From Nemertoderma westbladi (Eukaryota; Xenacoelomorpha; Nemertodermatida; Nemertodermatidae), in assembly GCA_032718475.1 (NCBI GenBank), contig JAUCBJ010007926.1:92761-156760 (forward strand): a DNA stretch of 64,000 bases, given 5' to 3'. The position numbers and the translations under genes were made by a program. The notes beneath the pieces were generated by a model. That model was not told the DNA's origin and searched no databases. It saw only the letters and a list, made by a program, of their open reading frames with translations. Position 1 is the stretch's first letter, and every line of letters begins with the position of its first letter. This document shows, piece after piece, positions 1 through 8,838 of this stretch.

Positions 1-199
1 TAATTGGTACCGTACGTTAGCTGATCTGGTATGCAAATTTGATTCTAGAATTTTGTTGCCGCGGTGGTTAGCAGCAATACCTATCAGTATGTGGCAAGGC
101 GCAGTAGGGTATTAATAAACCTCCCTAGGCCAAGCATGTGCCGGTAGCAGGAATACTCCTTGCCTGATCAAATATCTCGGGCTCAGACAGGGGGGGGGG

Positions 200-258
200 A
201 TCGGCATGCTGCATTGCAGCTGCATTTTTAAGAATGCTGTGCCGGCTTGTCAACAAAA
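200..258 (-). mobile_element. 59-bp 3'-end fragment of LINE A inside a G run
   Basis: The sequence matches the 3' terminus of LINE A seen at about 10640-10700 and 23505-23565. It sits between two G runs (190-199 and 259-272) exactly where the second R1 copy has one uninterrupted G run. This is best read as an extremely 5'-truncated LINE A insertion. The microsatellite tail found on the longer copies is missing. Confidence 0.7.
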
Positions 259-1100
259 GGGGGGGGGGGGGGTACTAATGTATAAGCTACAAAGTGAACC
301 GGTACCGAACTGTCATTACTACAAATCACTAAATTATGGAACATGTGCTGTCTTCACCTAAAGTGTACTTGCGCGTACTGACGAACAGCAATAGTTCACA
401 CCTGTAGGGAATACAGGTTAATCCGGGGATTTTGTACTGGTTCTGTCCAAATCTGAGATATACGATCCTAAATTTTGCGGCGTCCCAGGATGGCGTCACG
501 CTTATCCTGATCTATAGGTCTTACGGCAGGCAAGGGCATAAAACAAAGTCTTACATTCCTCTGAAGCGGGCGATGCATGGCAAAGGTGGAGTATTTCGAA
601 GGGGCGCGCGGGCGAATCTAATGTGGACGCTTAGCGTGTTGTGGACATCCTCTCCCTGCATTGCTGATGGCCTAACTGTTTAGGCGGCCATTTCACAAAT
701 CCTGCTGCGGCTGTCCTAAAGGTGGACTAGTGGAAATATACATGTCTAAGAGTTTACAGTATATTTTCGCAATTTACAAATTTATCACTTTTACTTTACA
801 AAATAATAACTAAACTAAGAATTAGTATATTTGGTAGATAATACTAAAGTGTGGGTAGATTGCGTTAACAAGTAAATTGTGGTAAGTTGTGTGATAACCG
901 AAGGCAAACCGGCCCTTATATAGCAAATCTGGGACATAGAATCCACTAGAACTTTCCAGGACATTCCATGGCCTCACATTGGAGCAATAAGATGTTCGAT
1001 GCCCTATGATTGGCCCAACTCATCATTCCACATGTTGTACGCACCTCATTGGCTTATCTAATTAATCCGATCGATAATAAAAAGCCCAAAAATGCAAATT

Positions 1101-1173
1101 TCCCAACTGGGATTCGATCCCATAACCTACCTACAATGCAAGCAACGCCTTAACCCATCTGACCACAGCGCCA
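1101..1173 (-). other. tRNA-like sequence within R1 copy a
   Basis: Read on the minus strand, this 73-nt stretch has an A-box-like segment (TGGTCAGATGGGTTAAGG) and a B-box-like segment (GGATCGAATCC) at tRNA spacing. The acceptor and T stems do not pair cleanly, so it is a tRNA-derived relic or embedded SINE head and not a functional tRNA gene. The equivalent stretch of the other R1 copy is 54068-54140. Confidence 0.4.
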
Positions 1174-1310
1174 ATAGAGTCACTGGTGAATTAACGTGTA
1201 CTAATATGAATTATATTACATTACTGTAATTAAGTCAAAATACGTCGGATTTTAGAAAGATTTTACGTTGTACTATAAATTGCTACTTAACAGTGAAATA
1301 ATCCATCACA

Positions 1311-1368
1311 CACAACTTACATCTACACGCTTGCAGGATCCAAGCCCTCTCGTATATGATAATAATAA
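1311..1368 (-). pseudogene. Fragment of the family A zinc-knuckle gene
   Basis: On the minus strand this encodes IIYERAWILQACRCKLC, closely matching LIYERAWFPQARRCKLC in the intact family A zinc-knuckle protein (around 30540-30610). The match ends abruptly at the start of R1, so R1 appears to have landed inside a family A gene. It is a small remnant with no function of its own. It shows that family A is dispersed and repetitive. Confidence 0.65.
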
Positions 1369-1725
1369 TATAATAAAACTTCGTATATTTCCGGTACTCA
1401 TATATAGGTAAAATACATGAGACAGCACTGCACATTGAAGTACTTCAGCTGATAATAGAGGAAATACTTGTCAAAGTTCCACAGCAGGGTCAGGCCCACC
1501 GAACTACAGTACACAATACTACAGTAGACCGGCAAATAACTACTGTACGACTCGGACAGGGACACAGAATCAACAGTTCTCGCTTGAGCCACTCCAGATC
1601 ATGTAGATTTAATTAATTTCCTCATATCGATTGTAGTGAGTAAAAAATTTTATTTGAATGATTTTCTTATAATGTTTATATTCTGTAAGTTGCTTTGTAA
1701 GTGTTTCAAGTTGGTTCCAAGTAGA
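1369..1725. other. No recognised feature
   Basis: This is AT-rich sequence with a short run of TAA triplets near 1359-1375. Small open frames here have no recognisable domain. I see no gene. Confidence 0.5.
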
Positions 1726-1811
1726 GTAGCTGCATAGACCCTCTTACTAGGACAAATCTGGTCCTGTAACTAGGACCCCCTTCGTTCTGGGATAAGGATG
1801 CCCTTGGTCCT
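1726..1811 (+). mobile_element. LINE A 5'-end fragment
   Basis: This is the reverse complement of 14157-14247, the 5' region of the long LINE A copy, so it lies in sense orientation on the plus strand. It abuts the broken end of the element 1 reverse transcriptase gene. The junction creates the TAG that ends that gene. Confidence 0.7.
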
Positions 1812-2418
1812 AGACTTGGTTGAACATGCCTTCTATGTCACACGTGAAGGCGTGTTTCCCACTCTTAAATCTAAGTAGGACCTCTATGCCCGAGTTGTAT
1901 ATGTTTGGACCTTCTAACAGATAGTCGTTTAAGCATTTTCCGTTGGTCATTGCCGATGCGTCAACTACCATCCGCAGTTTACCTTTCTTTGGGTCTAAAG
2001 CCACGTGGAGTGGCAGGTAATATGTCCTGTCTGTGTTCGGTTCGTCGACCGGTAACTCCACGGCCCATCCTTTCTCGACGTACTTCTTAATCGTTCTGTG
2101 GATGTACTCATTCTTCTCGGGGCTCCGCTTTAGTGTTTGTTTCAGCTTGCGGAGTCTCGTGAGTACCATCCCTCTATTATCGGGCAGTGGTATCTTCGGT
2201 AGTTTCCATACCATTCCTATGGTGTACCGCCCCTCGTCGCACTTCATAGACTCTTCTACGCTCTGCTGAGCCTGTTTGTCTTCCACCGAGGTCCCGACCC
2301 CGGTCTCCTTTAATCCTTCAAAATCCTGTCTGAGCAGTCTTTTAAGTTGCTCCTCTGCTCTCTCATCACTCATTTCCTGCATAGTTCCCGCGAACATGCA
2401 TCCTGATGTTTCCGACAT
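1810..2418 (-). pseudogene. pol: BEL/Pao reverse transcriptase, N-terminal fragment
   Basis: About 200 residues remain. They contain the segment before the RT fingers (PLPDNRGMVLTRLRKLKQ), a TYYLP block, a KLRMVVDASA block and CDIEGMFNQV, the first catalytic-aspartate motif of Pao-type reverse transcriptases. The (Y/F)xDD motif, RNase H and integrase are gone. The stop is created at the junction with the LINE A fragment at 1811. The frame is continuous from 2418 but has no obvious ATG, as expected for the middle of a polyprotein. Element 3 at 35954-37606 has the complete homologue. Confidence 0.85.
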
Positions 2419-2457
2419 CCTAAATGGTATCTTGCTCTTGATTGGGCCACTTAGCGT

Positions 2458-3534
2458 CTACCCGAATGGTGTCAGTATCGCCACCGGGTCACACTGCTTG
2501 TCTTCGCCGAAGACCGTTTGCATTCTTTCGTGGGCCGTTGGGCAGTCCATTCCTACTATGATGGATACCTTCCTAACGTCCACATCTGGGATTGAGAAGT
2601 CAATATCGTCCAGAAATTTATATTGTTCGACCTCGATGTTGGTTGGCCGTCTGGCATTGATGTTTATTGACTCTATCACTTGGATGGGGTCGATGCTCGC
2701 CCCATAGTCGCATCCTGGTGCTATTGCTGCGATGGTGCACCGTCCGGTTCTCATCTCCAGGACCTCATCTTTGCTGGAGATGGTTGTTACCGCCATTCTG
2801 CTTGGCCTCGTTCTCAATCCTATTTCTTCGGCCACCCAATCCTCGACTAGTGTGAAGGCAGCTCCACTATCAACCAGCATTAGTGTTGTTACTGATCGAT
2901 TGCCTTCTCCAATCACTCGCACGGGTACTACCCCAAGTAGCACCGTTCCTCTCCTTTTCGCCCCTACTGTGCTCGTTGCCATCGTTTGGCCTTTCCTTTG
3001 ACCGAACTTGACCGGCGTCTCCTTGCATTGCCTAGCTCTGTGTCCACTCATCACACATCGCGAGCAGATCTCATTCCTCCTCGCGTAATCTATCTGATCT
3101 TGCCTAGGTAGCGCTTGCCAGTACCTGCAGTTCATGGTTTGATGAAGCGCATTTGTATGTAGCTGGCATTTGGTCTTTGGGTCGTAGCCCTCCTTATACA
3201 GTGCATCGCGTATCGCAGCTGCGTTTGTACCAAAGTCCCTACTATTCTTATTGTTTGGATTCGGCCTACTGGACGTACTGGGGTTATATTTATTCGTGTT
3301 GTTATTGTTCCCCTGTCCGTTCCATGGTGTGGTCTTACTTTCGGCTACCTGTGGACTTGCAGTCCCCTGCGTCGCTGCATATGGCAGTGATTGCCTGAGC
3401 CTCGGTAATGCGTTTGATGTATTGTGCTCTGGTTTCGGTCTATGGTAATCCGTCTTCGGTCCCTTTCCCAGGCTATCCTCGCTATAGACTGGGTCGGTTA
3501 TTAGTTCAGCTTCGTAGTTTAAGAAGCTCGACAT
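2458..3534 (-). CDS. BEL/Pao nucleocapsid zinc knuckle and aspartic protease
   Basis: This ORF of about 358 codons is the C-terminal part of a Gag-Pro polyprotein. An Asn/Pro-rich linker comes first. A CCHC zinc knuckle, CSRCVMSGHRARQC, lies near residues 158-171, and a retropepsin-like active site, LVDSGAAFTLV, near residue 220. The protease would cleave the polyprotein and the knuckle would bind the element RNA. A further Cys/His cluster (CQLH...CRYW) lies upstream of the knuckle. It is separated from the gag core at 3601 by a frame break and stops just before the RT fragment, so the polyprotein is interrupted. Confidence 0.85.
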   Translation of the reverse strand: MSSFLNYEAELITDPVYSEDSLGKGPKTDYHRPKPEHNTSNALPRLRQSLPYAATQGTASPQVAESKTTPWNGQGNNNNTNKYNPSTSSRPNPNNKNSRDFGTNAAAIRDALYKEGYDPKTKCQLHTNALHQTMNCRYWQALPRQDQIDYARRNEICSRCVMSGHRARQCKETPVKFGQRKGQTMATSTVGAKRRGTVLLGVVPVRVIGEGNRSVTTLMLVDSGAAFTLVEDWVAEEIGLRTRPSRMAVTTISSKDEVLEMRTGRCTIAAIAPGCDYGASIDPIQVIESININARRPTNIEVEQYKFLDDIDFSIPDVDVRKVSIIVGMDCPTAHERMQTVFGEDKQCDPVAILTPFG

Positions 3535-3600
3535 TTCTTCTAATCCCGGTTCCGCACCCTTCCTATCTCGAGTGGAGAAAGCAATTTTCCTCCACTTGTT

Positions 3601-4359
3601 TCACAACCACATCGGTAGTGCCTGCGCTATCGTAGTGATGTTGTTGGACGCGTTGAGTTCGTATGGCGCGTCTAGCGTCTTTAACACGATCAGCGCCTTC
3701 TCGACCTTGTTCGCAAATGTCTTAATGCTAACGGGATTATCCTGTAGGCCACCCGATGTTATGCCTCTCAGGGTCTGCCTGATGATCTTGGCTGGATGTC
3801 CGTATTCCCTGTCCAGTGCCCGCCATGCCGTCGTGAAGCCGCCCTCTATGCCCTGATATTGCCTCACGATGTCGTATGCTGGGCCTCCTGTGTATACTTG
3901 CAAATACTTTAGGCACTCCGCCTGCGTTAAGTTCTTCGTTAGTATTTCATTACTATACATACGCCGAAACTGGAGATATTCTTCCTGCCTACTCCCATCG
4001 AATTTGAATGGTTCCACAGGTGGTAATTCGATCCTCGTTTTTAATGCATCGATCAACGTGGCCATCCCCATCGCCTGCGCTTCCAATGGATTCGATGGAT
4101 GTTGTATAGTTCCTCCTGTTGGGTGCGGTCCGCCCGTTCTATTTTCTGCCTTTCTTTGGCTTGGGTATATCATTGGGGGTAGTGGCCCCCTCCATATTTC
4201 TGTGTCACACGACCTATTTTCATCCAATGGTCTCGTTGTCCTTGCTCCTATCGGGGTATATTGTTGATATTGCGATGGGGGAATGTCACCCTGTCCCCCC
4301 CCCCCCCCACCGGTATGTATGGTATTGGGGTTGATGTTAATATATTGGGGCCCATGCAT
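3601..4359 (-). CDS. gag: BEL/Pao gag capsid-type region
   Basis: About 250 codons resemble the conserved gag region of Pao retrotransposons (DUF1759 type). Recognisable are PPVEPFKFDGSRQEEYLQF near residue 115, a helical block with LTQAECLKYLQVYTGGPAYD, and ALDREYGHPAKIIRQTL. This part would form the particle shell. The N-terminal stretch holds a poly-Gly tract encoded by the C run at about 4297-4309, where the frame shifts relative to the overlapping ORF 4248-5228. The two ORFs are clearly halves of one gag gene. The break could be real, or an assembly length error in the homopolymer. Confidence 0.8.
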   Translation of the reverse strand: MHGPQYININPNTIHTGGGGGGQGDIPPSQYQQYTPIGARTTRPLDENRSCDTEIWRGPLPPMIYPSQRKAENRTGGPHPTGGTIQHPSNPLEAQAMGMATLIDALKTRIELPPVEPFKFDGSRQEEYLQFRRMYSNEILTKNLTQAECLKYLQVYTGGPAYDIVRQYQGIEGGFTTAWRALDREYGHPAKIIRQTLRGITSGGLQDNPVSIKTFANKVEKALIVLKTLDAPYELNASNNITTIAQALPMWL

Positions 4360-5228
4360 CTATCCGCAATAATTCCCCCCTCCCCTGGGTATATGTTATA
4401 TCCTTTCGTGCTGTAGTCATATTGCTGCACTGGTACCGGTATAGGCCTATCAGCTTCTGGCCTACCTACCAGTATGTACTCCGCGACTTCCGGGTTTAAT
4501 TCCGTCATCCGCGCTATCCTATCGCCTACATTATTCCTGTCAGCATGGCCTACGGTATGTGCAGTAAGGCCTACAGTATGTCCTACAGTCTGTATGTATT
4601 GCTCGGGATCGAAGTTTATTCTTCTCGAATAATCCTCCCCGCGGTTACCGTACTCTCGATCCGTAGGTATATCCCGTCGGAAAGTTTCTCTTCGACCCTC
4701 TCTACCACTCTCGTCTACGTGCCAGTACATCGTGTACCCCTCTCTCGATGCGTAACGCGTCTCGTTAGGTCGCGTCTCTCCGGGGCGACGGCAATCTCCC
4801 GAAGTTCGACCCCACCGACTCTCTCTTTCCATCTCGACTACCGACGGCTCGCTATCTGTCCTCGCTCTCCTGTCGTTCGCGGCGATACTTCTTCTGCTGT
4901 CTTCTCTTCTTCTCCTCTCAGTGCAGTATTCCCGCTCGTGAGATCTCTCGTCGACCTCCCGGTTAAACTCCACTGTTCTTCTTCCCTCTTCTGATCGGGC
5001 TCGACGCTTCTTCCGCCCTCTCGCGACGTCGACCTGCTTCTCTCTGCTCGATCGCATGCCGCTGGGGATACTCGCAATCCCCCTATTACTCTCCGTCGCC
5101 GGGTGTTGCGGTTTACCTGATTCGGCCCGCGCATTATCCGCTGACGGCTGTGGGACACTCTCTGCCCCCCCCCCTCTCGCCACTAATTTCTCGTTGTGGG
5201 GCTCCTGTAGCCCCCTCCCACTCGCCAC
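4248..5228 (-). CDS. BEL/Pao gag N-proximal Arg/Glu-rich region
   Basis: This frame of about 326 codons is rich in Arg, Glu and Ser and low in hydrophobic residues, typical of a disordered or coiled gag linker. The end (YILVGRPEADRPIPVPVQQYDYS) runs into a Gly tract at the poly-C run near 4300, after which the capsid ORF continues in another frame. I recognise no catalytic domain. Assignment to gag rests on position and on collinearity with element 1 neighbours. The start is uncertain because this is probably the interior of a polyprotein. Confidence 0.6.
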   Translation of the reverse strand: MASGRGLQEPHNEKLVARGGGAESVPQPSADNARAESGKPQHPATESNRGIASIPSGMRSSREKQVDVARGRKKRRARSEEGRRTVEFNREVDERSHEREYCTERRRREDSRRSIAANDRRARTDSEPSVVEMERESRWGRTSGDCRRPGETRPNETRYASREGYTMYWHVDESGREGRRETFRRDIPTDREYGNRGEDYSRRINFDPEQYIQTVGHTVGLTAHTVGHADRNNVGDRIARMTELNPEVAEYILVGRPEADRPIPVPVQQYDYSTKGYNIYPGEGGIIADRCMGPNILTSTPIPYIPVGGGGDRVTFPHRNINNIPR

Positions 5229-5334
5229 ATATCACACCGCTACCTCTAACTTCTCTTCTACACCCCTCTCCAGTCGACACTATAATTATACTGCGGCTGG
5301 GTTCGCTTACCCCTGCCTCTCTCTCCACTACTAC

Positions 5335-5455
5335 TTGGCCTATCGGGCCTACTCCGGGTTGGCTCAACCCCGCCACCTCCTGCCTACTAACTACGTGGCC
5401 TACCAGGCCACCGTCGGGTCAACTCAACCCCGCCACCTCCTGCCTGCTAACTTTC
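5335..5455. repeat. Two direct repeats of about 60 bp within gag
   Basis: A unit containing GGCCTATCGGGCC or GGCCTACCAGGCC followed by CTCAACCCCGCCACCTCCTG occurs twice in tandem at about 5335-5394 and 5395-5455. Each unit starts with a short GGCC-type palindrome. The unit encodes a repeated VSRQEVAGLSQP-like peptide on the minus strand. Confidence 0.7.
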
Positions 5456-6183
5456 GCGAAATTTTTCGCGACTACGTTATTTGAATTATTTTGTAAATTC
5501 GGGCTTGGATTATTATTTAAATTATTTGAGTTATTATTATTTTCTAAATTTAAATTATCATTCGGATTATTTTGCATGTTTAAATCAAAATTATTATTTA
5601 GGCTATCTGTATTTAAATTCAAATTACTACTACCAGGCAAAGTATTTCCTGCAATATAAGTTTGGTTAGGATTATCCGATACGGTACCATTAATATTAAC
5701 GTCGTCTACGGTAGCATTATTATTACCCCCCCCCCCCCCCACGCCCGTACGGTCACACCAGTTTCGTGTCTGTCGTGCGGTCCCTGTAAGTGGGGTATTA
5801 ATAAATGTATCCACGGCCCCTGGCTCCTCGAGAATATTCGAGCCAGCCCCGCTCTCAGACACCCCTATCCGCGCCAGTTCTAGTTCGCGTATGCGTCTAG
5901 CCTTGTACTCTATAAGCTCCCTTTGCTCTCTTTCCAATTTCTCTCGCTCACACTTCTCTCTTGCCATTCTTTCCTGGTCCTCCCGTGCGTTCTGCTCGGC
6001 CAGTTGCCCCTCTCTCTTAGCTCGCTCCCTTCGCCTCGCCTCACGCTCTCTACGCTCACTTTCCTCTCTCGCCTCTCGTTCCTTGCGTTCTGCCTCACGC
6101 TCTTTACGTTCACTTTTCTCTCTCGCCACATGCTCCTCCTGTTCCCTCCTTTCTATTTCCTCACACTCCTTAAGGCTTTCCAC
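5419..6183 (-). CDS. BEL/Pao gag coiled-coil and Asn-rich region
   Basis: About 254 codons. The first 120 residues are a dense charged coiled coil of Glu/Arg repeats (EREAERKEREAREESERR-like). The C-terminal half is strongly Asn-rich and low complexity (LNLNTDSLNNNFDLN). The start of the coil (ESLKECEEIER) is homologous to the element 5 segment at 61241, which is the natural target of piggyBac-like copy 2. This would be a multimerisation part of Gag. A Gly run at the poly-C tract near 5727-5740 marks another unstable site. No enzymatic motif is present. Confidence 0.65.
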   Translation of the reverse strand: MESLKECEEIERREQEEHVAREKSERKEREAERKEREAREESERREREARRRERAKREGQLAEQNAREDQERMAREKCEREKLEREQRELIEYKARRIRELELARIGVSESGAGSNILEEPGAVDTFINTPLTGTARQTRNWCDRTGVGGGGGNNNATVDDVNINGTVSDNPNQTYIAGNTLPGSSNLNLNTDSLNNNFDLNMQNNPNDNLNLENNNNSNNLNNNPSPNLQNNSNNVVAKNFAKVSRQEVAGLS

Positions 6184-6211
6184 GGCTTTCTCGGCCCTCT
6201 CCCTGGTTTCT

Positions 6212-6703
6212 CTAATCAGTACTGCTTCCTTTCTCTAGTTGTATTCTCCCCTCCTCTAACCGTCTATTTAACTCTCTCTGACCTTGTTCTATCAGGTCGA
6301 GATGGTACGTGGCATTTATCTCTCTCACCCGTCTTTCTTTCACGGAGGATGTAGCAGACTTATCGGTTACGACGGATTCCCTCCGCCTTCCCGACCTACT
6401 AACTTTCCCCCTCCGCCCAGAACTTCCCCAGACCGACGAGATCGAATCCTCGGCCTCAACCTCGGATTCGCCCTCCTCAGGTCTCCTCCAACCCTCAAAT
6501 TTTACACCCTGGGCATCGACTAAGTATGGCCCTACGTACACTGCACTAGGTTGCATACCCCTACACCGCCATAAATCACACAGTTCCTCTGCAACCCCTC
6601 TCGCTCTCTCCTTGGCCAGTTCTCTCTGCCCGAAACGCATTAGATAGCTAAAATGTCTATTCGACTCACCTAGTCCTCTCGCTAACTTCACCTCATCTAT
6701 CAC
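6212..6703 (-). CDS. BEL/Pao gag N-terminal domain, conserved with element 5
   Basis: About 163 codons align almost without gaps with element 5 residues encoded at 59153-59640. Shared blocks include GESN(R/K)HF, VVYVGPYLVDAQG/AVYVGPYLVDAQG, GWRRP(E/Q)E and ATSS(V/A)KERRVREI. Such conservation in a decayed neighbourhood suggests a constrained Gag N-domain. It has no domain I can name. The frame ends at a TAG caused by a small indel near 6212-6225, after which homology continues in the frame of 5419-6183. Confidence 0.7.
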   Translation of the reverse strand: MIDEVKLARGLGESNRHFSYLMRFGQRELAKERARGVAEELCDLWRCRGMQPSAVYVGPYLVDAQGVKFEGWRRPEEGESEVEAEDSISSVWGSSGRRGKVSRSGRRRESVVTDKSATSSVKERRVREINATYHLDLIEQGQRELNRRLEEGRIQLEKGSSTD

Positions 6704-6760
6704 CGTCCCCTTCTTGGCCTCCTTTAGTAGCTTCCGGGTCTCGTTGTAGGCCCGTCGAAG

Positions 6761-7258
6761 TCAATCAGAAACCCCGACGTCCTCGTTGCCGACCTCTCCT
6801 CCGTCTCTCCGGGTCCGACGTCGTACCGGCGGCCCCACCGTCGCCGTTCCGGTGGGCCGTCCGTTGCCCTCGGCCTGTGGCTGGCCGGCGACATCGGTAC
6901 CGACATCTCCCTCGTCTCTCCGGGTCCGGCGTTGTACCGTCGGTCCCACCGTCGCCGTTTCGGTGGGCCATTTGTCGCCCTCGGCCTGTGGCTGGCCGGC
7001 GACGTCGGCACGTCGACCCTCGTTCCGTGTCGACTCGTCTTCATCTCCTTCTAACTCACCCTCTCGGTCTCTCAACTCGACTCCCCCTCCTCTCGACTCG
7101 ACCCCTGGCTCCAGACGGCCCCCCTCGTCCCGAACTGCCGGATCACCCGTTACCGATGGGTCCGGCGACGTGGGCCTATACCGCCTGGTCGGGGCCTCAC
7201 GGATCGTTAGTTCTTTGTCCGGGGTCCGCGTCGGTGTCGTCTCTCCTGACTGACTCAT
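6761..7258 (-). CDS. BEL/Pao gag N-terminus, element 1
   Basis: Translation is taken from the ATG at 7258 (MSQSGETTPTRTPDKELT), because element 5 has the same start at 58743 (MSQERETTPPRTPD). The protein is rich in Pro, Arg, Gly and Asp and contains two repeats around VAGQPQAEGxxxPT. It ends ...NEDVGVSD at a TGA (6761-6763); in element 5 the same position is an Arg codon (CGG) and the frame continues into the conserved domain. The stop is therefore probably a decay mutation, and this ORF once joined 6212-6703. Confidence 0.7.
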   Translation of the reverse strand: MSQSGETTPTRTPDKELTIREAPTRRYRPTSPDPSVTGDPAVRDEGGRLEPGVESRGGGVELRDREGELEGDEDESTRNEGRRADVAGQPQAEGDKWPTETATVGPTVQRRTRRDEGDVGTDVAGQPQAEGNGRPTGTATVGPPVRRRTRRDGGEVGNEDVGVSD

Positions 7259-7360
7259 CTTTACTTTAGATTGGTGGCTGGTAGTCACTGTTTAGCAGAC
7301 TAGGGGATTGGCTTCAATTACTGTGGTAGTTAACTAGGGTAGCAGCTCCGATTCAATTAC

Positions 7361-7904
7361 TGTGACGGGATCCAAGAAGGATCCCGGTTTATCCGGTTTG
7401 TCAATTCACGCGTCCCCGCCATGTGTGAAAGATAAAAGAGTTTACGTTGTTCGTTGTATATAATATTCGGGATATGTATAGTATAGATATAGATAATGGA
7501 TAAGATAAATATTGTTGTACGCGGAAGGCGGGAAATGGTAATTGAAATCCCGGTACTTCCCTAGCTAAACTACTGCTACTGTAACACCAATAACACTGAG
7601 ATAACTGAATGAGATGATTACTGCCAACTGGTTATATTGCACGGGTTGGCCTTGTTACTGTACCTAACCGATGCCTTTCCCCCCTCTGATTGGCTAATGT
7701 CCCTGTTGGCGCCCTTTGGAGTGTTTCCGTTCACTCCACCTGTTGTCCCTCTGTTAGGGGTTTGGCCCCTGACCCTTATTGTGTGGTTCTCCTTCCCACT
7801 TTGTTGGGGTGACACGAGTTGTTGGTTACCCAATCTCGTGGCCCCCAATATTGCTTAACGGTTAACTTTATGGGTTTGTGTTAGCGGAATTGGATAAGCT
7901 AACA
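7361..7904 (-). repeat. 5' LTR of BEL/Pao element 1
   Basis: On the minus strand the 544-bp unit starts TGTTAGC and ends CCCGTCACA, the TG...CA form of an LTR. It shares start, end, a GCAATATTGG block and CCAATCAG-type sequence with the LTRs at 17842-18425 and 58115-58682. The gag start codon follows about 100 bp downstream, after a leader (GTAATTGAATCGGAGCTGC) similar to that following the element 5 LTR. It should hold the promoter. The other side abuts LINE A. Confidence 0.85.
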
Positions 7905-8838
7905 ATGCTGAACATACGTGAGCGAGAGACTGAATCAAAGGCCTTGAAGATAACAGCCAGATACCTGTCTTTCTTTTTTGATAACTCTTCAATTATCCTT
8001 CTAAGTGCTAAAATGGGCTCCATGGTCCCACGACCTTTACGGAACCCATTCTGATTTCCACGGAGCAGTCTCTCAATGGGATCCCTGATGCGATTTAATA
8101 GAATCCTATTGTATAGCTTTGCAGCAATCGAGATCAATGGGATTCCCCGAAAAGAACCATAGAGTGTTAGGTTTCCCTTCTTGGGAACTGGCACCAACTT
8201 ATTTGTTTTCATTTCTTGTGGGACTCTTGTTGTTCGGTACATGTCTACTATGAAGGGATAGATGAGCTTTAAACACTCAGGTATTTTAAAGACCTCAGGG
8301 GGAACACCATCTACTCCACTGGCACGATTGGTCTTAATGCTCTTTGCAGCAGCCTTCACTTCTGCAAAGGAGATATCGCCAATGGGAATATCTGGGAGTA
8401 CAGACTCAGACACTTTTACTTCTATAAAGTTATCAGGCAATACCCTGTCATTATTGAGGAGCTTTTCAAAGTGGGCTTTCCAACCATTGAGGCGATCGGC
8501 TGGTGATTCAGCCTTAACCTTGGTGGTTGGTTGGCTTTTCCGCCCAGTAAGCAGATTGATCGATTTCCATGCCTGGGATGATTGCCTGCTGTCGTCAGCA
8601 TCATTGATGGCATCAACCTGTTGGTTTATTAGCTCCTGTAGATTAGCAGAGTACTGCCTGTTCAGGGAATAAGATGCAGCCTTAACTGCATTCTTGGCCG
8701 CTGTAGTCTGTTTGAGTCGGGACTCTTTCTGTGCCTTATGAAGGTCATTTCGGCACTTCTGAATGTTGTTGTCAGTCCAGGGGGCCCTTTTCCTGTTTCG
8801 AGGGTATACAGGAACTGTTTCTGCAGCTGCTAACTTAA
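7905..8838 (-). pseudogene. LINE A copy 1, internal reverse transcriptase fragment
   Basis: This minus-strand fragment of an APE-type non-LTR retrotransposon is closely similar to 11690-12620. It keeps the segment before and within RT (KTNKLVPVPKKGNLTLYGSF, NQNGFRKGRGTMEP) but loses the catalytic (F/Y)ADD end, because the element 1 LTR cuts it at 7905. On the other side the piggyBac-like element sits at a TTAA (8835-8838). A small deletion removes the VDFF residues in the KAFDSVS block. It is non-functional. Confidence 0.85.

Larger units (their letters stand above)
1..1310 (-). repeat. R1 repeat copy a, probable LTR fragment
   Basis: This stretch aligns by eye along most of its length with 52990-54290, with roughly one difference per dozen bases plus indels. 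Shared landmarks are the block at 10-130, a poly-G run near 190, CCAAT-type promoter sequence near 950-1050 and a tRNA-like segment near 1100-1170. On the minus strand the unit begins TGTGATGG at about 1309, a plausible LTR start. The second copy lies upstream of a minus-strand BEL/Pao gag, which suggests a long LTR. The left end is cut by the window edge. A non-LTR repeat is still possible. Confidence 0.55.
1812..7904 (-). mobile_element. BEL/Pao LTR retrotransposon, element 1, 3'-truncated
   Basis: On the minus strand the order is 5' LTR (7361-7904), a gag region in several frame-broken pieces (7258 down to 3601), a zinc knuckle plus aspartic protease (3534-2458) and the start of reverse transcriptase (2418-1812). 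The rest of pol and the 3' LTR are missing; a LINE A fragment abuts the break. The element is immobile because pol is truncated. Its gag proteins resemble those of element 5 at 58743. Confidence 0.85.

Noticed and set aside
432-683. Frame shared by both R1 copies (also 53395-53580) as a conserved small protein
   Set aside because: The similarity follows nucleotide similarity of the repeat; indels shift the frame between copies, and there is no codon-level conservation.
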